Below are positions 58,148-64,000 of a stretch of DNA of 64,000 bases, piece by piece. A model generated the notes under the pieces. It searched no databases and was not told the origin of the DNA. It saw only the letters and a program-made list of their open reading frames with translations. The DNA is taken from assembly GCA_020853025.1 (NCBI GenBank), contig JADYZP010000004.1, positions 62,001 through 126,000 of the forward strand. The letters are read 5' to 3'. Numbering within the stretch: the stretch's first letter is position 1; each line of letters begins with the position of its first letter. This DNA is from Burkholderiales bacterium (lineage in GTDB: Bacteria > Pseudomonadota > Gammaproteobacteria > Burkholderiales > Casimicrobiaceae). A program made the position numbers and the translations under genes.

Positions 58148-58576
58148 GTGCAGACCCAAGTGCTGTTCATGACCAACGATGATTTTTCGCGCCTCATGGC
58201 ATTGCGACCCGATCCGCAATTGCGGAAGGAACTGGACCGCGCGACGGTCGTGTCGCGTGATGCGATCGCATCGAGTGTCGTGACCATGTATTCACAGCTT
58301 CGCTATCGGGACGAGTACTCCGGCGAATGTCTGCAGGTGCAACTCGTCTTTCCCGAAGATGCGGATGCCGATCAGGGAAAGATCTCGGTGTTGGCGCCGG
58401 TCGGTGCGGCGCTGCTCGGACTTGCCGTCGGGCAGGCGATCGATTGGGATTTCCCGGACGGACAGGTCCGGCGCCTGCGCGTGGAAGAGATCCTGTTCCA
58501 GCCTGAAACATGGCGGCGCGAGACCCGGGAATGGTGCAATCGGGCCGTCGAGGAGGTCGGCGGTTGCGCTTGGTGA
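58148..58576 (+). CDS. Rnk/GreA-type regulator, copy 3
   Basis: The 142-residue protein aligns with copies 1 and 2 (LFMTNDDFSRLMALRPDPQL, GKISVLAPVGAALLGLAVGQ, AIDWDFPDG). The GTG at 58148 is preferred: it has GGAGG 5 bp upstream and gives an N-terminus aligned with the paralogues; ATGs at 58115 and 58136 lack a good ribosome site. It precedes the HAD-ATPase gene by 40 bp and carries the shared upstream element. Confidence 0.83.
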   Translation: MQTQVLFMTNDDFSRLMALRPDPQLRKELDRATVVSRDAIASSVVTMYSQLRYRDEYSGECLQVQLVFPEDADADQGKISVLAPVGAALLGLAVGQAIDWDFPDGQVRRLRVEEILFQPETWRRETREWCNRAVEEVGGCAW

Positions 58577-58616
58577 CAGAATCGAGGTTCGCGATAATGC
58601 ATCCCTGGACCTCGAC

Positions 58617-60326
58617 ATGCGCTATCTGGCTCTGGCCACCGACTATGACGGCACGCTCGCCACCGACGGCGAAATGTCGGCGACCATGGCTGCGGCGATC
58701 AAGCGGCTGCGAAAGTCCGGGCGCCGGACGATACTGGTAACGGGAAGGCGGCTCGACGACCTGCTGGCGATCTGCCCGTACGTCCACCTTTTCGACTATG
58801 TCGTGGTGGAAAACGGAGCGGTCGTCTACGCGCCGCACACGCGGCGGACAACGCTGCTCGGCGACCGACCTCCTCCGGCATTCACCGAACGACTGGCGCA
58901 GCTTGGCGTCGATCGAGTCGAAGTCGGACAGGTCATGCTTTCGACCTGGCTGCCGCATCACACGACGGTGCTCCAGGTGATCCAGGAAATGGGACTGGAA
59001 CTGCTCATCGTCTTCAACAGGTCGGCGGTCATGGTTCTGCCTGCGGGTGTGAACAAGTCGACGGGTCTCGACTACGCACTGCGACAACTCGGCCTGTCCT
59101 TCCATGAAGTGGTGGGCGTCGGCGATGCCGAGAACGACCACTCCTTTCTCCAGCGGTGCGAGTGCCCAGTGGCGGTAGCGAATGCCGTGCCGCCCATTCG
59201 ACAACTCGCCGCCTTTGTGACGCAGGGCGAGGCAGAGCGAGGCGTGATCGAGTTGATCGAAGATCTGATTGCCAATGATCTGTCTGGAATGCAGTGCAGG
59301 ATGCCGAAGAGCCGGATCGCGATCGCCTCGCGCGCGGACGGCGCTTCGGTCACGATCTCGCCGTATGGCATGAATATCCTGATCGCCGGACCCTCCGCGA
59401 GCGGCAAGTCGACGATCGCTGCGGGCATCGTGGAACGTCTGATCGAGCATGCCTACCAGGTATGCATCGTCGACCCCGAGGGTGACTACGGGACGCTGCA
59501 GGAAGTGATCACGCTTGGCAGCGCACGTCATCCAGTGAGCCTGAACGAAGCGCTGTCCCTCCTCGAAGATCCGAAGGTCAATCTCAATATCAATCTGCTG
59601 GGAATAGCACTCGCCGATCGACCCGCGTATTTCGGACAGCTCCTGCCAAGCCTCAGCACCCTGCGAACCCGCACCGGCCGGCCGCATTGGATCGTGCTCG
59701 ACGAAGCGCATCATCTGCTGCCTGCCGAATGGGGACACCTTCCCCAGGCGCTGCCACAGAAGCTCGGGGAGGTCGTGCTGGTGACGGTTCACCCCGACCA
59801 TCTGCCGCGCGCAATCCTTGTGATGGTCGATCTGGTGATCGCGGTTGGACCAGCACCCGACACGACGTTGCGCGGTTTTGCCAGCGCCGCAGGGCACGCC
59901 TTCACCTGGCCGGATGGCCTGTCGCGGGAGGACGAACAGATTGCCTTCTGGTTCCCCGGCGGTGAGGACGCGGCGTTCCTGGCGCACGCCATTCCTCCCA
60001 GCCGCGATCGCATCCGCCATCGCCGGAAGTACGCGGAAGGCAATATGCGCTATCGAAGTTTCTTTTTTCGTGGGCCGGGCGATCGACACAACTTGCGGGC
60101 TCAGAACCTGGCTTTGTTTTCGCAGATCGCGGAGGGCATCGACGAAGAGACCTGGCTCTATCACCTGCACCGAGGCGATTACTCGCGATGGTTTCGCGAT
60201 GCCGTCAAGGACCGCTATCTCGCCGACCAGGCCGAGCGCGTCGAGCAGAGGCAAGCGCTGCTGCCCACGGAGTCCCGAAATCTCATACGCAATCTCATCG
60301 ATACTCGCTACACACTGCCCGAATAG
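58617..60326 (+). CDS. Fusion of HAD-type phosphatase and P-loop ATPase
   Basis: Residues ~1-220 are a HAD-IIB (Cof-like) phosphatase: D9 and D11 in TDYDGT, a conserved Lys147, and the acidic GVGDAENDHSF (about 167-177). Residues ~235-569 form a P-loop ATPase: Walker A GPSASGKST (258-266), Walker B IVLDEAHHLL (359-368), then a long C-terminal region with HRRKYAEGNMRYRSFFFRG. The ATPase resembles HerA/FtsK-like or AAA-type ring proteins; substrate unknown. ATG at 58617. It sits 40 bp after rnk copy 3 and before the broken yceI. Confidence 0.8.
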   Translation: MRYLALATDYDGTLATDGEMSATMAAAIKRLRKSGRRTILVTGRRLDDLLAICPYVHLFDYVVVENGAVVYAPHTRRTTLLGDRPPPAFTERLAQLGVDRVEVGQVMLSTWLPHHTTVLQVIQEMGLELLIVFNRSAVMVLPAGVNKSTGLDYALRQLGLSFHEVVGVGDAENDHSFLQRCECPVAVANAVPPIRQLAAFVTQGEAERGVIELIEDLIANDLSGMQCRMPKSRIAIASRADGASVTISPYGMNILIAGPSASGKSTIAAGIVERLIEHAYQVCIVDPEGDYGTLQEVITLGSARHPVSLNEALSLLEDPKVNLNINLLGIALADRPAYFGQLLPSLSTLRTRTGRPHWIVLDEAHHLLPAEWGHLPQALPQKLGEVVLVTVHPDHLPRAILVMVDLVIAVGPAPDTTLRGFASAAGHAFTWPDGLSREDEQIAFWFPGGEDAAFLAHAIPPSRDRIRHRRKYAEGNMRYRSFFFRGPGDRHNLRAQNLALFSQIAEGIDEETWLYHLHRGDYSRWFRDAVKDRYLADQAERVEQRQALLPTESRNLIRNLIDTRYTLPE

Positions 60327-60370
60327 TCGGTCGCGCAAGGAGGAGTCCCCGAACGTCCGTCCAATCATAG

Positions 60371-60652
60371 GCGACAACTTCACGTTCGAAGGTGACAGGG
60401 TTGCCGCGGTATCGGGTGCACTGACGCTGCTCGGCAGGACGCAGCCGGTGCAATTGATGGCGACGCGTTTCAATTGCCACGACAACTCGAGACTGAAAGC
60501 GCCCGACATGCGGCGGCGATTTCGTCGCTACCCTCCGGCGCAGCGCTTGCGGAATGTCCTTCGGTCTGCCCGGAATCCCCGACGACGTCCACATCGTGGT
60601 TCGGGCAGAAGCTCTCAGGCAGTCGCGCAAGCCTAGTCGCGGAAGTTGTTGA
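60371..60652 (+). pseudogene. Decayed YceI-family gene (N-terminal loss and frameshift)
   Basis: Part of the YceI lipid-binding fold is visible: FTFEGDRVAAVSGALTLLGR, then TQPVQLMATRFNCH. After about 60505 the frame shifts; the next frame reads CGGDFVATLRRSACGMSFGL and PGIPDDVHIVVRAEALRQ to a stop at 60652. Together these give the C-terminal half of YceI; the first half and signal peptide are missing. The tail overlaps the convergent yajQ stop by 20 bp. Likely a remnant, not expressed as a working protein. Confidence 0.7.
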
Positions 60653-61118
60653 ACTGCAGCGGGAAGTCATCGACGGATTTCTTCACCAGCGCGATCGCGT
60701 TCTGCAGCTCGTCGCGTTTGGCGCTGGATACACGTACGGCGTCGCCCTGGATCGAAGCCTGCACCTTGAGCTTGCTGTCCTTCAGTGCGCGGACGATCTT
60801 CTTCGACAGTTCCTGCTCGATGCCGGTGCGTACGGTGATCGATTGCTTGACCTTGTTGCCGGAGACCTTTTCGACGTCGCCGTACTTGAGCGAGCGGATG
60901 TCCACACCTCGCCTGGTCAGCTTGCCGGTCAGGATGTCGGTGACCTGCGAGAGCTTGAAGTCGTCGTCCGCATAGAGCGTCAGCACCTTTTCCTTGTGCT
61001 CGATGCGCGCGTCCGAACCCTTGAAATCGAAGCGCGTCGACACTTCCTTGTTGGCCTGGTCGACGGCGTTGTTCACCTCGACCTGGTTGACTTCCGAAAC
61101 GATATCGAATGAGGGCAT
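60633..61118 (-). CDS. yajQ: Nucleotide-binding protein YajQ
   Basis: YajQ is a small ATP/GTP-binding protein; homologues in Xanthomonas and Pseudomonas act as cyclic di-GMP effectors. The 161-residue protein matches the family ([61 protein letters not shown]). It overlaps the yceI remnant by 20 bp in convergent orientation. The promoter faces argG; about 165 bp separate the two starts. Confidence 0.95.
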   Translation of the reverse strand: MPSFDIVSEVNQVEVNNAVDQANKEVSTRFDFKGSDARIEHKEKVLTLYADDDFKLSQVTDILTGKLTRRGVDIRSLKYGDVEKVSGNKVKQSITVRTGIEQELSKKIVRALKDSKLKVQASIQGDAVRVSSAKRDELQNAIALVKKSVDDFPLQFNNFRD

Positions 61119-61211
61119 GGCTGTTCGGATTCCATTGAATGCGGAGTGGTAACCGGGTCGTGACGCCGGTCCTTGTTTGCGTACGGTGCCAGCTTTTGGT
61201 TCCTGGTCATC

Positions 61212-61237
61212 GGCACCGGGATACTTTCCCGTGCCGT
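61212..61237 (+). promoter_or_regulatory. Inverted repeat upstream of argG
   Basis: CGGCACCGGGA (61212-61222) and TCCCGTGCCG (61228-61237) form a 10-bp stem with one bulged C. It lies over the -35 position relative to a TAGAAT hexamer at 61244-61249. It is a likely operator; it does not resemble the known ArgR box. Confidence 0.45.
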
Positions 61238-61243
61238 ACAGCT

Positions 61244-62628
<1,385 letters not shown>

Positions 62629-62737
62629 CGGATCATCCGGCGGCGGACGCGCGGCTGCGCGGGCGCCCCGAGCCCGCCGGATATGCCGGCCCTGGATGGA
62701 GAGTGGAGTGCTGTGTCGTGCGGTCGCACTCGCGACG

Positions 62738-63667
62738 TTAGGAATCGACGCGACCGCAGACCAGGTATTCGAGCAGCGCCTTCTGCGCGTGCAGGCGGTT
62801 CTCGGCCTCGTCCCAGACCACGCTTTGCGGTCCGTCGATCACGTCGGCGGCCACTTCCTCGCCGCGATGCGCGGGCAGGCAGTGCATGAACAGCGCATCC
62901 GGCTTCGCTTGCTCCATCATCGGCGCGTCGACCAGCCAGTCGGCGAAGGCACGTTTGCGCTCCTCGTTCTCGGCTTCGAAGCCCATGCTGGTCCAGACGT
63001 CGGTGGTGACGAGATCGGCACCGCGGCAGGCCTCCATAGGATCGGCAAAAGATTCGTAGTGGTCGCTGTTGTAGATCCCTGCGCGTTCCTGTTCGACCTC
63101 GTAGCCGGGCGGCGTCGAAACGTGCACGTTGAAATCGAGGATCGTCGCCGCCTGCAGCCACGTGTTGCAGACGTTGTTCGAATCACCGATCCAGGCGACG
63201 GTCTTGCCTTTGATGCGCCCGCGGTGTTCGACGTAGGTGTAGAGGTCGGCGAGGATCTGGCAGGGGTGATACTCGTTGGTCAGGCCGTTGATCACCGGCA
63301 CGCGCGAATGTTCGGCGAAGCGCTCGATGATCGTCTGCTCGAAGGTGCGGATCATCACGACGTCGACCATCCGCGAGATCACGCGCGCGACGTCCTCGAT
63401 CGGTTCGCCGCGCGAGAGCTGCGTGTCGCCGCGGTTCAGGTTGATCGCGCTGCCGCCCAGCTGGCTCATGCCCACTTCGAAGGACACGCGCGTGCGCGTG
63501 GACGCCTTTTCGAAGACCATCGCCAGCGTGCGGTCACGCAGCGGCTGGTAGAGTTCGTAGCGCTTGAAACGATCCTTGATCCAGCGCGTGCGCTCGAACA
63601 GATAGCCGAGTTCGTCTCTCGAAAGGTCCTTGAACTGCAGGAAGTGTGAAGGCGGCGCGGCGGACAT
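62738..63667 (-). CDS. argF: Ornithine carbamoyltransferase
   Basis: ArgF makes citrulline from ornithine and carbamoyl phosphate. The 309-residue protein has the carbamoyl-phosphate site FEKASTRTRVSFE (about 52-64), the substrate motif EYHPCQILADL and the ornithine-binding MHCLPAHRGEE. It is convergent with argG, and follows rpsT by 46 bp on the same strand. No terminator with a T-run is seen between argF and argG. Confidence 0.95.
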   Translation of the reverse strand: MSAAPPSHFLQFKDLSRDELGYLFERTRWIKDRFKRYELYQPLRDRTLAMVFEKASTRTRVSFEVGMSQLGGSAINLNRGDTQLSRGEPIEDVARVISRMVDVVMIRTFEQTIIERFAEHSRVPVINGLTNEYHPCQILADLYTYVEHRGRIKGKTVAWIGDSNNVCNTWLQAATILDFNVHVSTPPGYEVEQERAGIYNSDHYESFADPMEACRGADLVTTDVWTSMGFEAENEERKRAFADWLVDAPMMEQAKPDALFMHCLPAHRGEEVAADVIDGPQSVVWDEAENRLHAQKALLEYLVCGRVDS

Positions 63668-63713
63668 GACCTGCGGACCGCCGCACTGCTTGCATGCCGG
63701 CGGCAGCTTTGGG

Positions 63714-63977
63714 CTAGGCGAGCGCCTTGATCGCCGACGACAGCCGCGATTTGGTACGTGACACGAGGTTCTTGTGCACGATCTTCTTGTCGGCGATGCG
63801 ATCCATCACCGCCTGCGACTCCTGCATCGTCTTCGCCGCGGCCGTCTTGTCACCGGAGGCGATCGCCTTCCGCACCTTCTTCACCGACGTACGCAGTTCC
63901 GACTTGAGGCTCGCGTTGCGCATGCGCGTCGCTTCCGCCTGCCGTGCACGCTTCTTGGCTTGAGCCGAATTGGCCAT
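63714..63977 (-). CDS. rpsT: 30S ribosomal protein S20
   Basis: S20 binds 16S rRNA early in 30S assembly. The 87-residue basic protein shows the family start [20 protein letters not shown] and the helical [19 protein letters not shown] region. It is upstream of argF on the minus strand; its promoter lies beyond the window edge. Confidence 0.97.
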   Translation of the reverse strand: MANSAQAKKRARQAEATRMRNASLKSELRTSVKKVRKAIASGDKTAAAKTMQESQAVMDRIADKKIVHKNLVSRTKSRLSSAIKALA

Positions 63978-64000
63978 GGGGCTTGGCTTCCCTGGGTTCT

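Overview
The window is a high-GC stretch of bacterial chromosome, about two thirds G+C by eye. It is tightly packed with housekeeping genes on both strands. Gene content points to a betaproteobacterium, perhaps close to Rhodocyclales or Burkholderiales. The markers are a full cbb3 oxidase cluster with its own FNR regulator, a BPH-type (betaproteobacterial) proteasome homologue, a sigma/DUF3619/DUF3106/RDD operon, exosortase H, and an E. coli-type ArgG. No phage, IS transposase, CRISPR array, rRNA or tRNA gene was found.

Layout. 0-6 kb: tail of a type II secretion gspF gene, queG, tsaE, amidase amiC, exosortase H with its partner, and a MASE1-PAS sensor. 5.9-11 kb: a lipid-linked module made of a Cys-nucleophile hydrolase/NTF2-like/acyl-CoA-binding fusion, an acyl-CoA synthetase and a PilZ-like protein. 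11-17 kb: a MerR-type regulator, a small membrane protein, the BPH peptidase, gluQ, a lytic transglycosylase, proS and a universal stress protein. 17.3-27.4 kb: ccoI-ccoS-ccoNOQP-ccoGH, a small membrane protein, fnr and a TauE/DsbD-like protein. A perfect FNR box lies 41 bp before the likely ccoN start site, and a close match sits in the same relation to the divergent usp gene, so both probably respond to low oxygen.

27.4-33 kb: an unknown 379-residue protein, a DUF3047 protein, a broken inorganic pyrophosphatase gene coupled to an EamA transporter, and the sigma-DUF3619-DUF3106-RDD operon. 33-38.4 kb: ilvB-ilvH-ilvC followed by phospholipid genes psd and pssA. 38.4-44.6 kb: two family-2 glycosyltransferases, a small flippase-like protein and two large polytopic GT-C-like proteins, which looks like a polyprenol-linked glycosylation or glycan-building set. 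44.7-48.5 kb: a leucine-rich leader peptide, leuA and aceB. 48.8-52 kb: rubrerythrin, an HdrB-like Fe-S protein, DUF3501 and a uracil-DNA glycosylase-like protein.

52-60.7 kb looks like a stress module: three Rnk/GreA-type paralogues, a LysR regulator, a small ORF, a stand-alone GNAT acetyltransferase, a tandem UspA, a K+/H+ antiporter, a HAD phosphatase-P-loop ATPase fusion and a decayed yceI. Two of the rnk genes share a 35-bp upstream element at nearly the same distance from their start codons. The window ends with yajQ, argG, argF and rpsT.

The most unusual items are the hydrolase-NTF2-ACBP fusion, the HAD-ATPase fusion in the rnk module with its shared promoter element, the leuA leader peptide, the truncated ppa, and dispersed composite inverted repeats at 7465 and 35437. 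All family assignments rest on reading motifs by eye; no database search was run.
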